Origin: Lachnospiraceae bacterium
GTDB lineage: Bacteria; Bacillota; Clostridia; Lachnospirales; Lachnospiraceae
Length of the DNA stretch: 64,000 nucleotides
Assembly (NCBI GenBank): GCA_021205755.1
Contig: JAJPWX010000039.1
Span: forward strand, 1 to 64,000
Direction: 5' to 3'
In this document: one piece after another, positions 9,195-17,303 of the stretch
Position numbering within the stretch: position 1 is the first letter of the stretch
Layout: the number at the start of each line of letters is the position of its first letter
Notes under the pieces: generated by a model
What the model was told of the DNA's origin: nothing
Seen by the model: the letters and a program-made list of their open reading frames with translations, nothing else
The model's database searches: none
Program-made: the position numbers and the translations under genes

Positions 9195-10085
9195 TCAAAC
9201 GAATTTTCTCAGATCCGGCATCCCCCACCCCTGTCGATTATGCGGATAACCAAGATCTGCCGCAGATTCACGCAGACGCATTTTCACTTCCACATTGGTC
9301 AGGCCAGGCTCGCGCTCAAGCAGCAGCGCAATTGCTCCGGCGATGGCCGGCGCAGACATCGAAGTGCCGCTTTTGACACCATAATAATGCCCATTTGACC
9401 AAAAAGCTGCGCAGGATACGATATTGGTACCTGGAGCTACGACATCCGGCTTACAGACACACTCTCTGGTGGGACCGCAGCCAGAGTAGTCTGCCAGGGA
9501 GCCATTTCGGCGGCGAAAACCGTCGGAGGATCCCACTGTGATGACTTTTTTGCTGTTGCCGGGCACGGTGACGCTCATCGGACGCGTCCCCTGATTTCCC
9601 GCTGCCACTACTACAACCAGGCCTGCGTCCCATGCCTCTTCTACTTTTTTCACTAGCATACCGACACCGGCGTCTAGCTCACCTCTGGTGCCTCCTACTG
9701 AAATATTCAAAATCCGGATCTGGTAGCGGCGGATGTTCGCAATCACCCAGTCAATTGCCCGCAGGATGTCATCCATCTCTCCCTCGCCGCGCCGATCCAG
9801 CACTTTCACCGGCAGCAACCGACAGGCCGGTGCGATTCCTCTGTATTGGCCATCCGAGCAGCGGCCATCTCCGCCGATGATTCCCAGCACATGCGTACCG
9901 TGCGAAGCATCGTCATAGCATTCCCGCCGTCCGTTCACAAAATCCGCAAAGCCGCAGATCCGTCCGTGAAAATCCGGATGGTCTGCGGCCGCACCGCTGT
10001 CCAGGGAGCATACGGTTACATTCTTTCCCTGAATTCCCGCCTGATGCACCTCGTCCGCATGCAAAAAAGCTCTCATGCGTTCCAC
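9195..10085 (-). CDS. Intracellular-type subtilisin (S8 serine peptidase)
   Basis: 296-aa subtilase. Catalytic residues are visible in order: Asp29 in SLDSG, His62 in SHGTHVLG, the oxyanion Asn in VVAAGNQG, and Ser in SGTSMSAPAIAGA near the C-terminus. There is no signal peptide, membrane anchor or long propeptide, and the size fits intracellular serine proteases. GTG at 10085 is taken as start because GGGGAGG lies 8 bases upstream; ATG three codons later is possible. It sits alone between glpK and the beta-lactamase-like gene. Role is probably intracellular protein turnover; substrates are unknown. Confidence 0.92.
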   Translation of the reverse strand: MERMRAFLHADEVHQAGIQGKNVTVCSLDSGAAADHPDFHGRICGFADFVNGRRECYDDASHGTHVLGIIGGDGRCSDGQYRGIAPACRLLPVKVLDRRGEGEMDDILRAIDWVIANIRRYQIRILNISVGGTRGELDAGVGMLVKKVEEAWDAGLVVVVAAGNQGTRPMSVTVPGNSKKVITVGSSDGFRRRNGSLADYSGCGPTRECVCKPDVVAPGTNIVSCAAFWSNGHYYGVKSGTSMSAPAIAGAIALLLEREPGLTNVEVKMRLRESAADLGYPHNRQGWGMPDLRKFV

Positions 10086-10265
10086 TCGGCGTACCTCCCC
10101 GCTGATCTTGTTTTATTTTATGGCAGAAATTGATATTCGTTCCTATTTCCCTGCATAGAGTTCTTTTAAATGGACGATTCCACTGACAGTATCTACGCAA
10201 AGCCAGATATCCTGGCATGCTATGCCATCAGCGGCTCTGGCTTGCAAATACAAAAGATTCAAGAA

Positions 10266-11324
10266 TCAGGGATTCAGAAACTCATACACCAGCGTTGATA
10301 TCTCTTTAATCAGTGTCCCCGCATTGCCTGCTCCCATCTCTTCCACACCGGTCGACATCACGCAGAGAATATAATCGGTCTCTTCTCCAAATACAATCGC
10401 TACATCATGCGATTCATCGTCCGTATCGCCGGTCTTATTCGCGACCTCGATTCCATCTGGAACGCCAGCGGGAATCTTAGTCGTGACATCCTGCTGCAGC
10501 AGCAGATCCAGCATTGACATGGAATCCGCAAAAGAAACGCACTCGCCATTGTAGATTGCCTCCAGAAGCGCCCCGCAGTCTTCTACCGTTGTATGATTTG
10601 TTCCTTCTCCTGTTGTCTCATAACTGGAATCCGAAGGATGCAGCGTCGTATAAACACCGGTATCCGCAAACAAATTTTCAGAGATATAGGAATTGACAAA
10701 GCGGCATCCCGTCGTAAAGCTTCCGCTGCTGCTGTGCAGGCGTACCAGTTCATTATAGGATTCGTTTCTAGAAAACACAATCATCGTATAGAGCCGATCC
10801 TCGATCACAGAAGCTGCAGTAGTCTCATCCGTATGGTTAATCGTACAGTAGTTGGCAATAATATCATCCATATTTTCATAACAGGACATCATCACAAACA
10901 GCTTGATCAGGCTGGCCGCATACATGCTCTGGTTGTTGATCGAAATCGCTTCTCCTGCGTTCAAATCTTTCACATAAACACTCCAGGTGCCAGAAACCGA
11001 TTCGCCCTCAATTTTATTTTCAATCAATGCCGAAAGCTCCTCATAATCAAACGACGCCGCGTTTTCTGCTGTTACCTCTGACTCAGACTCTGTCTCTGCC
11101 GCATCTTCTTCCGCTGCGGAATCCGTCATCGTCTCCGCTTCTGTTTCCGTCAGAAGTACTTCCGACAGACCCCCGTCATAATTCTGCAGCCGATGAATCA
11201 TCAAAGCAATTCCAATCGAAAAAAGCAGTATCGCAGCCACAATAATTCCAATGCGAATCCGGGTTCTCCTGACTCTGCGCTCACGCTCGAGCTGCCGATT
11301 CAATCTGTGCCATTCCTCACTCAT
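10266..11324 (-). CDS. Membrane-anchored class A beta-lactamase-fold serine hydrolase
   Basis: 352 aa. A basic cytoplasmic tail (1-24) and one membrane span (about 25-44) precede a Glu/Thr/Ser-rich linker and a class A beta-lactamase-like domain. Ser138-x-x-Lys141 (ASLIK), an SRN motif in VFSRNESYN and KTG in ANKTGDTDD form the three active-site elements. Class A enzymes are usually free or lipoproteins with an omega-loop ExxxN; I cannot place that glutamate with certainty. It may be a beta-lactamase or a peptidoglycan-acting serine hydrolase. AGAGGAT precedes the ATG. The following genes on the same strand are also surface proteins. Confidence 0.85.
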   Translation of the reverse strand: MSEEWHRLNRQLERERRVRRTRIRIGIIVAAILLFSIGIALMIHRLQNYDGGLSEVLLTETEAETMTDSAAEEDAAETESESEVTAENAASFDYEELSALIENKIEGESVSGTWSVYVKDLNAGEAISINNQSMYAASLIKLFVMMSCYENMDDIIANYCTINHTDETTAASVIEDRLYTMIVFSRNESYNELVRLHSSSGSFTTGCRFVNSYISENLFADTGVYTTLHPSDSSYETTGEGTNHTTVEDCGALLEAIYNGECVSFADSMSMLDLLLQQDVTTKIPAGVPDGIEVANKTGDTDDESHDVAIVFGEETDYILCVMSTGVEEMGAGNAGTLIKEISTLVYEFLNP

Positions 11325-11504
11325 ACATATATCCTCTTTCTATGTACTCTAAAAGCATAAAACATCCTCAATGGTCAGGCCCGAGCCATACCTGTATGGC
11401 AAATAACCTGAAACGTAAAAGAAATCATACGCCACAGATTAATACAGCAATAAGAATCGACTGTGAACGGGATGTGTTTTTTCCGTGAACGGCAGGATTA
11501 GACA

Positions 11505-11545
11505 GGTAAAAGAATATCCCGCCTGGAAAGAACCAAAGCGGGATA
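11505..11545 (-). terminator. Terminator downstream of the SH3 lipoprotein gene
   Basis: Minus strand ATCCCGC, a 15-base loop, GCGGGAT and then ATTCTTTT. It lies about 45-80 bp past the stop codon at 11588. The remaining spacer to 11325 shows no gene. Confidence 0.6.
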
Positions 11546-11587
11546 GCTTTACCTCTGATTATCCGAATCTGTCAGACTCCCTTGTCC

Positions 11588-12376
11588 TCAGTCTGCACTG
11601 AAAAGATTTTTATTCACATAGCCAACCGTGCCATTGTAGCTGATCTTATACCAGCGATCTGTGTAGCCAATCGCTGTAACTTCCGTATCGGAAGCAATGG
11701 TGCCGATGATCTCTCCATCCTGAGACGGTTCGGAACGCATATTCGCACCCGCAGTCGCGCGGATCGTAAATTCCTCCGCATAAGTCTCCACACCATACTC
11801 AAGATCAATCGCGGATGTATCCGTCGTAGCTGTCGCTGAATCCGAATCCGATGTCGTCGTATCTGCATCTGTCGTCGAAGCATCGGTCTCAGACTCTGCA
11901 GCCGTTGATGCACCTACAAACTCCTTATATACATAGCCATTCGACTCATAACCGTCTACAGATACCATATACCAGTTCGCCGTAGCGCCTACCACACTGA
12001 TCTGGTCACCACTCGCGTAGCTCGTAAAAATCTCCCCGTCCGTGCTCGGCTGTGACCTGACATTCAGATCATCCAGCGCATACATCACGCGAATCGTATC
12101 GTATTCCACCAGTGTCGCCGTTTCTTCCTCCAAAGTCGTATCGGTCGTAAAGGTCTGCGGTTCCGTCTCAGATTCCGTCTCCGTCTCTGTTTCGGTCTCC
12201 GTCTCGGTCTCTGTTTCCGTTTCGGTCTCCGTCTCGGATTCTGTCTCTGTCTCAGACTCCGTCTCACTCTCGGTCTCCGTGGTGTCCTTTTTCAGCTGAT
12301 CACAGCCAGTCACTACAAGCGACATAGAACAGCACATCAAAAGCGCCAGGAGCCATTTTCTGCTCTTGTTCATCAT
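11588..12376 (-). CDS. SH3-domain lipoprotein with a Glu-Thr repeat linker
   Basis: 262 aa. A signal peptide with lipobox VVTGC (Cys near 25) predicts a lipoprotein on the outer face of the membrane. A stretch of about 45 residues of alternating Glu-Thr/Glu-Ser follows as an extended charged spacer, then two bacterial SH3 domains: one from about LNVRSQPSTDGEIF and one from about NMRSEPSQDGEII, each with the GY(V/K) ending. SH3 domains of this kind usually bind cell wall peptides. It has GGAGGG before the ATG. There is no catalytic domain, so it may be an accessory wall-binding protein. Confidence 0.88.
   Translation of the reverse strand: MMNKSRKWLLALLMCCSMSLVVTGCDQLKKDTTETESETESETETESETETETETETETETETETETESETEPQTFTTDTTLEEETATLVEYDTIRVMYALDDLNVRSQPSTDGEIFTSYASGDQISVVGATANWYMVSVDGYESNGYVYKEFVGASTAAESETDASTTDADTTTSDSDSATATTDTSAIDLEYGVETYAEEFTIRATAGANMRSEPSQDGEIIGTIASDTEVTAIGYTDRWYKISYNGTVGYVNKNLFSAD
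12165..12290 (-). repeat. Low-complexity Glu-Thr/Ser coding repeat
   Basis: About 125 bp of alternating GAG/GAA and ACC/ACG/TCC codons (on the minus strand) encode the spacer of the SH3 lipoprotein. The six-base period makes it prone to length change. Confidence 0.8.
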
Positions 12377-12514
12377 AAAATAATCCCTCCATTATCTTAT
12401 TATACTCTTCCTCTGAAATGTGTAAACAGTGCTTTTATCATACCACCCTGTTCTCAAAATAGCAAGGGGTATCACATTTTTTTAATTTTTTTCGTAACAA
12501 TTGTTATATTTCTC

Positions 12515-13828
12515 TCATCTGGCGTCATCCAGTATCTGGGTCACACTGAAAATGGAAGAAAAATAGCTCGGATAATTCTCCAGAAGATAACCTGTAATGG
12601 AACGGCGGGTCTGTCTCAGATAAGTCTGAGTCACCGAGAGATAATCATCTGAGGCCCACAGCCCGACCAGATAGACGTATCCCTCGCCGGTCAGGTAGAC
12701 GGACTCTTCTGATGTATACGTCACCTCGGAGCCGTACGGATAAATCAGCGTATCACAGTCCCCAATCAGACTTCCAACCGTCTCCTGCCATTGCGTAATA
12801 TCCTCGGTCAGCTCCTCATAGGTCATATCACTCATGTAAGAATAACTGTAGCCTTCTGTGGCAAATGTCCACCCATCTTCCCGCAGCTTTGCAGCAATCT
12901 GACTCACGGTCTGCGCATTGCTCTCCCAGCTTGCGTCAGATCCTTCTTCCACTGCATAACCAAATGCGCCGTATTTTCCGGACAGGCCGATGATGCCGCG
13001 GGCGCCCTGCCAGGAAAAATCCGGATGCTCTTCGATGAACTGTTCCAGCACCGGCACAACGTCATACGCTCCTGTCCGGGTCACCCCATCCGAATCTGTG
13101 TATACCGCTGCCACTTCGCCGTCCGCATCAAGCACCAGCTTTGTCGCTACGCCATCCCCGCTGCGCACGCTTGCATAGTTCAAATTTTCCACAGAAAGCA
13201 CCAACGGCTTCTTTCCCTCTGGCAGCTTCAGTGTCGCCGCCGTCAGCGTAATATCTCCAAACCCGTCGTCAGCCGCCTCCGCCAGATCGTGAATATCAAT
13301 GAGAATATAACCATTTGCGTAAAGCTGCTCTAAAATTCTTTCAAACTCACTGACTGTGATCAGATTCTGACGATAAGTCTCCGCATAACTGTCTTCATCA
13401 AAAGCCAGATCCGTGTCTGCAATCAGAGTAGGAAAATTCAGATGCAGCACCTCATCCTCATAAGTCACCAGGGCATCCAGAGCTTCCTGATATTCGGCAA
13501 TCGCTTCCTCGGCCCGTTCATCGTCTTCCAGTGACTTGGATTCCTCAAGCAGCGCAATAGCCTCCTCATACCAGTAACTCTCTGCCAGCACTTCAGCCGC
13601 TTCAAGCGTCTCCACCCGCTCTGCCTCAAGCGTCTCCTCCGCTTCCTCTTCCTCGCGCTCCGCCTGCATTTTCGGAGTCTCGACCGGCGCATTATTCTCA
13701 TATTCCCCTACGGTGCCAATACTTTCAGCAATCTGATAGTTGATCACGCTCCTGGAACAGCCTCCCGCTCCTAACACCGTCATTCCGGCCAATAAAATAA
13801 TCAGTAAAATCCGTTTTGCTCCTGACAT
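12515..13828 (-). CDS. Polysaccharide deacetylase-like lipoprotein
   Basis: 437 aa. A signal peptide with lipobox GAGGC (Cys near 24) anchors it outside the membrane. Residues about 55-115 are a Glu-rich helical region that could be a coiled coil or TPR-like (EEAIALLEES..., EAIAEYQEALDAL). From about 130 the protein resembles the NodB/polysaccharide deacetylase fold (LHLNFPTLIADTDLAF, ILIDIHDLAEA, then KKPLVLSVENLNY). The usual catalytic T-F-D-D and H-x-x-x-H motifs are not obvious: LSVENLNY replaces LTFDDG. It may therefore be an inactive wall-binding relative. RBS is AAGGGGG. Confidence 0.7.
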   Translation of the reverse strand: MSGAKRILLIILLAGMTVLGAGGCSRSVINYQIAESIGTVGEYENNAPVETPKMQAEREEEEAEETLEAERVETLEAAEVLAESYWYEEAIALLEESKSLEDDERAEEAIAEYQEALDALVTYEDEVLHLNFPTLIADTDLAFDEDSYAETYRQNLITVSEFERILEQLYANGYILIDIHDLAEAADDGFGDITLTAATLKLPEGKKPLVLSVENLNYASVRSGDGVATKLVLDADGEVAAVYTDSDGVTRTGAYDVVPVLEQFIEEHPDFSWQGARGIIGLSGKYGAFGYAVEEGSDASWESNAQTVSQIAAKLREDGWTFATEGYSYSYMSDMTYEELTEDITQWQETVGSLIGDCDTLIYPYGSEVTYTSEESVYLTGEGYVYLVGLWASDDYLSVTQTYLRQTRRSITGYLLENYPSYFSSIFSVTQILDDAR

Positions 13829-13944
13829 GAAGATTCCCCCTTATACTCTCCCCATCCTCGCAGACAGCACGCAAACGGCAATGCCGTTTAACAGATGCTT
13901 TCTCACACATGCTTGTCTTTCATGCGTAATGATTCAGCCTCTCC

Positions 13945-14370
13945 TCAGCCACACGAAGAAAGGCAGGCAAAGCCCTGACTGCAAAGCATCTCTTCTGTCT
14001 CATCCATCTCTTCCGCATTCAGAATCAGAATCGGCTTCTCCCCGCTGCTTCCGAACGAAGAATAAAAATAATTGATATTGACATTTCCATCCTGCACTGC
14101 CTGCAGAACGGCTTCCATATCCCGCTGCACTTCCTGTGCATCCATTGTGATAGCAATCACTTCGCATTCTTTTACAACAAACCCTGCCTTCGAAAGCTCC
14201 GAAAGCGCCGCATCCGGCTGGTTCACAATCATACGAACAATGCCAAACTCCGGAGAATCCACCGTAGAAAAACCACAGATGCGAATATTGTTTTCACGCA
14301 GTATCGTCGTCATCTGCCATATCACACCTTTTTTATTCTCCACAAATGCTACTATCTGTCTGATCATCAA
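13945..14370 (-). CDS. Tandem ACT-domain protein
   Basis: 141 aa, two ACT-like halves. The first begins QIVAFVENKKGVIWQMTTILRENNIRICGFS, the classic beta-alpha-beta amino-acid-binding start, and the second starts near VKECEVIAITM. ACT domains bind amino acids to regulate enzymes, but no catalytic domain is attached, as in many small Clostridial ACT proteins found near acetyl-CoA or phenylacetate-type genes. None of those partners is adjacent; it lies divergent from the ZorA-like gene. The ligand is unknown. Confidence 0.85.
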   Translation of the reverse strand: MMIRQIVAFVENKKGVIWQMTTILRENNIRICGFSTVDSPEFGIVRMIVNQPDAALSELSKAGFVVKECEVIAITMDAQEVQRDMEAVLQAVQDGNVNINYFYSSFGSSGEKPILILNAEEMDETEEMLCSQGFACLSSCG

Positions 14371-14575
14371 ATTTTCCCCTTTCCCTTTGCGCCTGTTATC
14401 TCATCGAGCCTCGGCGGAACGACGTATGCTCGCGCGCCAGGCACAGGCAGCATCAGCTGTATTATACACGCCGCTTTTCACAGATGCAAGTGGCAGTTCC
14501 GCTGTCATTATATAACAATTTTCGGACGAAACCGCCTTTATTTTCTATTTTTTTCTTAAGGTTGCCAAAGATTAC

Positions 14576-14636
14576 TTTACTTTTAATCATTTTTTTCTTA
14601 TACTGAGACTATCTAACGTCAAAAATTAAGGGGGGA
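14576..14636 (+). promoter_or_regulatory. Promoter and RBS for the ZorAB-like pair
   Basis: TTTACT (14576-14581), a 17-bp spacer and TATACT (14599-14604), then AAGGGGGGA (14628-14636) six bases before the TTG start codon at 14643. The -35 is weak; the -10 is good. Confidence 0.55.
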
Positions 14637-14642
14637 TTTTTT

Positions 14643-16097
14643 TTGTATGCCAGAAGATTTGTCTCTGTCATGACAGCTGTCATAGCTGTCGGTATCTGTG
14701 TTTTTATCACTTACATCAGCCGTGATGTGGAAGCCACCTCACTGGCGATCAATCTTGGTTTCCTGGCTGTGATGCTGTTTGCAATCCTGGCCTCATTTTT
14801 CACAGGACTTCGCCGGCTTATGAATGTCAGTAAGGGCTTGAGCCAGGGGGCCGAATTCATTCGCACTCTGGCGCCGGATGATGAGACACGCCTGCCGGAT
14901 GATTTTTTCAAAAACGACTTTCTGAACAAATGCTATGCGGAATACCACGATCTGGAGAAAAAACACCCGGACGGTTCCTGCGACATCAGCGATTTTATCA
15001 ACGAAGACGTAATCGAGACGTATATTCACCGTTCTCTTCTTGAACTGCTTCCGGATATTCTCGCAAGCCTCGGTATTCTCGGCACCTTTATCGGACTGGT
15101 GCTCGGATTGCGTAACTTTGATCCGTCCGGTTATGAGCAGATGGCAGATTCCATCTCGCCGCTGATTGACGGCATCAAGGTCGCGTTTGTCACTTCCATT
15201 TATGGTCTCGCGCTTTCGCTCCCGTTTTCCTTTAATCTGCGCAGCGAGCTGTCCGAGATGACAAATAATCTTGATCTGTTTACAGATACGTTTTATCTGT
15301 ATGTACGCCCCAGTCATGAGGTAGATTCTGCTACCCGGCTTCTGGAACAGAAAAAGAGCCAGGAGGATCTCACCAACGAGCTGACACAGATTTTCGTAGA
15401 ACAGATGACCAAGAGCTTTGAGTTGTCCATTACCCCTGCGTTTGGGCAAATGACAGACGCAATCAATCAGATCGTAGAAAACTTTTCGCGGACACAGGAA
15501 GAATCTGTCGCGCAGATCTGCGGTACGATTATCAATGATCTTCATGCGGATCTGGATGATTCCTTCCGCCGAATCGGACAGTCTGCTCAGCAGCTTGAAA
15601 AGACACAGGAAAGCTACATGGATTTCATGGATCGCTCCATGGCGCGCCTGCAGCAGACCTTTACCGATCTGCAAAACCAGCTTGAAAAGTCCGAACAATA
15701 CAATGATCAGACACTCACGAAGCTGACGCAGGCGCAGCAGGAAGCATTCCGCATCAACGAAGAGCAGAAAGCTACCTACCAGGAGTATATCCGTTTCATG
15801 TACCAGTCTATTGAAAAATATTCGGATGTCTGGGAGGAAAACAATAACAGGCTTCAGGATTATTCCGATGAAATCGCCAAAATGGGGCCGGTGCAGTCAA
15901 ATCTGGAGATCCGCCGGGATCTCGCTGACCTGTCCGAACAATTAAAGGAAATCAGCAAACGACAGGCACTCTCACAGGATCTGTCCTCGAATCAGGAAAA
16001 CGCTGAACAGCTCTTGCAGGAGATCCTGAAAAAGCTGAATCAGCTGGAAAAACAGACAGCCGAGCCCGTCCTGTTCCGCCGGAAAAATAAGAGGTGA
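14643..16097 (+). CDS. MotA/TolQ/ExbB-family ion channel with long coiled-coil tail (ZorA-like)
   Basis: 484 aa from a TTG start, supported by AAGGGGGGA six bases upstream. Four membrane spans are predicted near 7-25, 35-54, 134-156 and 178-198. The third and fourth, with ASLGILGTFIGLVLGLR and VAFVTSIYGLALSLPF, are the MotA/ExbB proton-channel core. A hydrophilic tail of about 280 residues, mostly helical and Gln/Glu-rich, projects into the cytoplasm as in ZorA of Zorya defence systems. It is shorter than many ZorA proteins (around 700 aa). The OmpA-type partner begins 7 bp later. The pair most likely forms a proton-driven motor anchored to peptidoglycan; no Zorya effector is nearby. Confidence 0.85.
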   Translation: MYARRFVSVMTAVIAVGICVFITYISRDVEATSLAINLGFLAVMLFAILASFFTGLRRLMNVSKGLSQGAEFIRTLAPDDETRLPDDFFKNDFLNKCYAEYHDLEKKHPDGSCDISDFINEDVIETYIHRSLLELLPDILASLGILGTFIGLVLGLRNFDPSGYEQMADSISPLIDGIKVAFVTSIYGLALSLPFSFNLRSELSEMTNNLDLFTDTFYLYVRPSHEVDSATRLLEQKKSQEDLTNELTQIFVEQMTKSFELSITPAFGQMTDAINQIVENFSRTQEESVAQICGTIINDLHADLDDSFRRIGQSAQQLEKTQESYMDFMDRSMARLQQTFTDLQNQLEKSEQYNDQTLTKLTQAQQEAFRINEEQKATYQEYIRFMYQSIEKYSDVWEENNNRLQDYSDEIAKMGPVQSNLEIRRDLADLSEQLKEISKRQALSQDLSSNQENAEQLLQEILKKLNQLEKQTAEPVLFRRKNKR

Positions 16098-16103
16098 TGA
16101 GGC

Positions 16104-17237
16104 ATGCGGGGAAAACGGAAAAAAACTTATGAAGGGCATAATGTCTGGCGCTCGTATTCTGATATGATGGCCGGGCTTTTGCTGCTCTTCGTTCTTGTTA
16201 TGTGTGTCTCCTTCATGCAGGCGCAGAAAAATTACCAGGATCGACTCGCGGAAGAATCCGCACATGCGGAGACCACCAGTCTGCTGCAATCTCAGCTGGA
16301 GGAACAGCAGGCACTGTTAAATGAGCAGGAATCCGAACTGGATGAACAGGCCGCGCTTCTGGCATCGCAGCAGGCAGATCTCGATGAGCAGAGCGCACTC
16401 GTTTCTTCTCAGCAGGAAAGCCTTGACGCGCAGAGTGCTCTGCTTGCTCAGCAGGAATCTGAGCTGGAGGAACAGCAGGCACTGGTTGCCTCTCAGCAGG
16501 CCGAGCTCGATGAACAAAGCGCACTTGTTTCTTCTCAGCAGGCCGCACTGGAGGAACAGCAGCAGAAAATTGAGCAGATCATCGGCGTCAAAGCAGATCT
16601 GATTGCTGCCCTGAAAGAAGAATTTGACGCTCAAAACCTGACCGTCACAATCGACGAATCCGACGGTTCCATCGTCCTGGATTCCAGTGTCTTGTTCGGA
16701 TTTAATGAATACACGCTGACAGAAGAAGGACAGACGTTGCTTGGGCAGATTCTTCCCATCTATTGTTCCGTGCTGATGTCTGATGAATATTATGACTATC
16801 TCGCGGAGATCCGGATTGACGGCTATACCGATACGACCGGTACCTATTATTCGAACCTGCAGCTTTCTCAGTCGAGAGCATTTGCAGTCGCCGCCTATCT
16901 GCTTGAGCTGGGTACCATCTCCTCCTCTGATTTGGAAAAACTGGAGGAAAAGCTTTCGGTCAACGGGCATTCGTGGGCGGATCCGGTTTATGCGGAAGAC
17001 GGCTCTGTGGACGCGGACGCCTCCCGCCGGGTTGAAATCAAGTTCAGCCTCAAGGATGAAGATATGATTAATGAATTAAAAGAGATCCTGGACGAATCCG
17101 CAGCAGCCGCAGCAGCGGATGAGACCGACGAGGCTTCCACTGTGGAAGATGCGGACACGTCAGAAAGCGATGCCTCCGCAAATGACAGCAGCGGAAATGA
17201 GAATACCAGTGAGGAAGATGTTATTCAGGTAGAATGA
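16104..17237 (+). CDS. OmpA/MotB-family partner (ZorB-like) with 14-residue repeats
   Basis: 377 aa. One N-terminal membrane span (about 21-38) follows WRSYSDMMAG, with Asp20 in the place of the proton-carrying Asp of MotB/ZorB. Residues 71-154 are six 14-residue (two-heptad) coiled-coil repeats. The OmpA-like peptidoglycan-binding domain covers about 180-320, with IDGYTDTTGTYYSNLQLSQSRA holding the binding Asp and Arg. An acidic tail follows. GAGGTGATG precedes the ATG, 6 bp after the ZorA-like stop, so the two are translated together. The long repeated stalk is unusual for ZorB, which is usually about 250 aa. Confidence 0.87.
   Translation: MRGKRKKTYEGHNVWRSYSDMMAGLLLLFVLVMCVSFMQAQKNYQDRLAEESAHAETTSLLQSQLEEQQALLNEQESELDEQAALLASQQADLDEQSALVSSQQESLDAQSALLAQQESELEEQQALVASQQAELDEQSALVSSQQAALEEQQQKIEQIIGVKADLIAALKEEFDAQNLTVTIDESDGSIVLDSSVLFGFNEYTLTEEGQTLLGQILPIYCSVLMSDEYYDYLAEIRIDGYTDTTGTYYSNLQLSQSRAFAVAAYLLELGTISSSDLEKLEEKLSVNGHSWADPVYAEDGSVDADASRRVEIKFSLKDEDMINELKEILDESAAAAAADETDEASTVEDADTSESDASANDSSGNENTSEEDVIQVE
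16314..16565 (+). repeat. Six 42-bp repeats coding for the coiled-coil stalk
   Basis: Six units of 14 codons (pattern L-L/V-x-S-Q-Q-x-x-L-D/E-E-Q-S/Q-A) in the OmpA/MotB-like gene. Each unit equals two heptads, so copy number would change stalk length by fixed steps of about 2 nm while keeping the helix register. Confidence 0.85.
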
Positions 17238-17242
17238 GATAG

Positions 17243-17295
17243 AAAAAGATATCCGGAATGAACCCGTCTCAAGTTCATTTCCGGATATCTTTTTG
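17243..17295. terminator. Bidirectional terminator between the ZorB-like gene and aspS
   Basis: GATATCCGGAATGAAC and GTTCATTTCCGGATATC (one bulged T) form a 16-bp stem, flanked by AAAAA on the left and TTTTT on the right. It can terminate both convergent units. Confidence 0.92.
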
Positions 17296-17303
17296 ATCAG
17301 AAC

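Noticed and set aside
14643..17237. Complete Zorya defence system
   Set aside because: Only ZorA/B-like proteins are present; no helicase or nuclease partner genes flank them, so calling Zorya would be unsupported.
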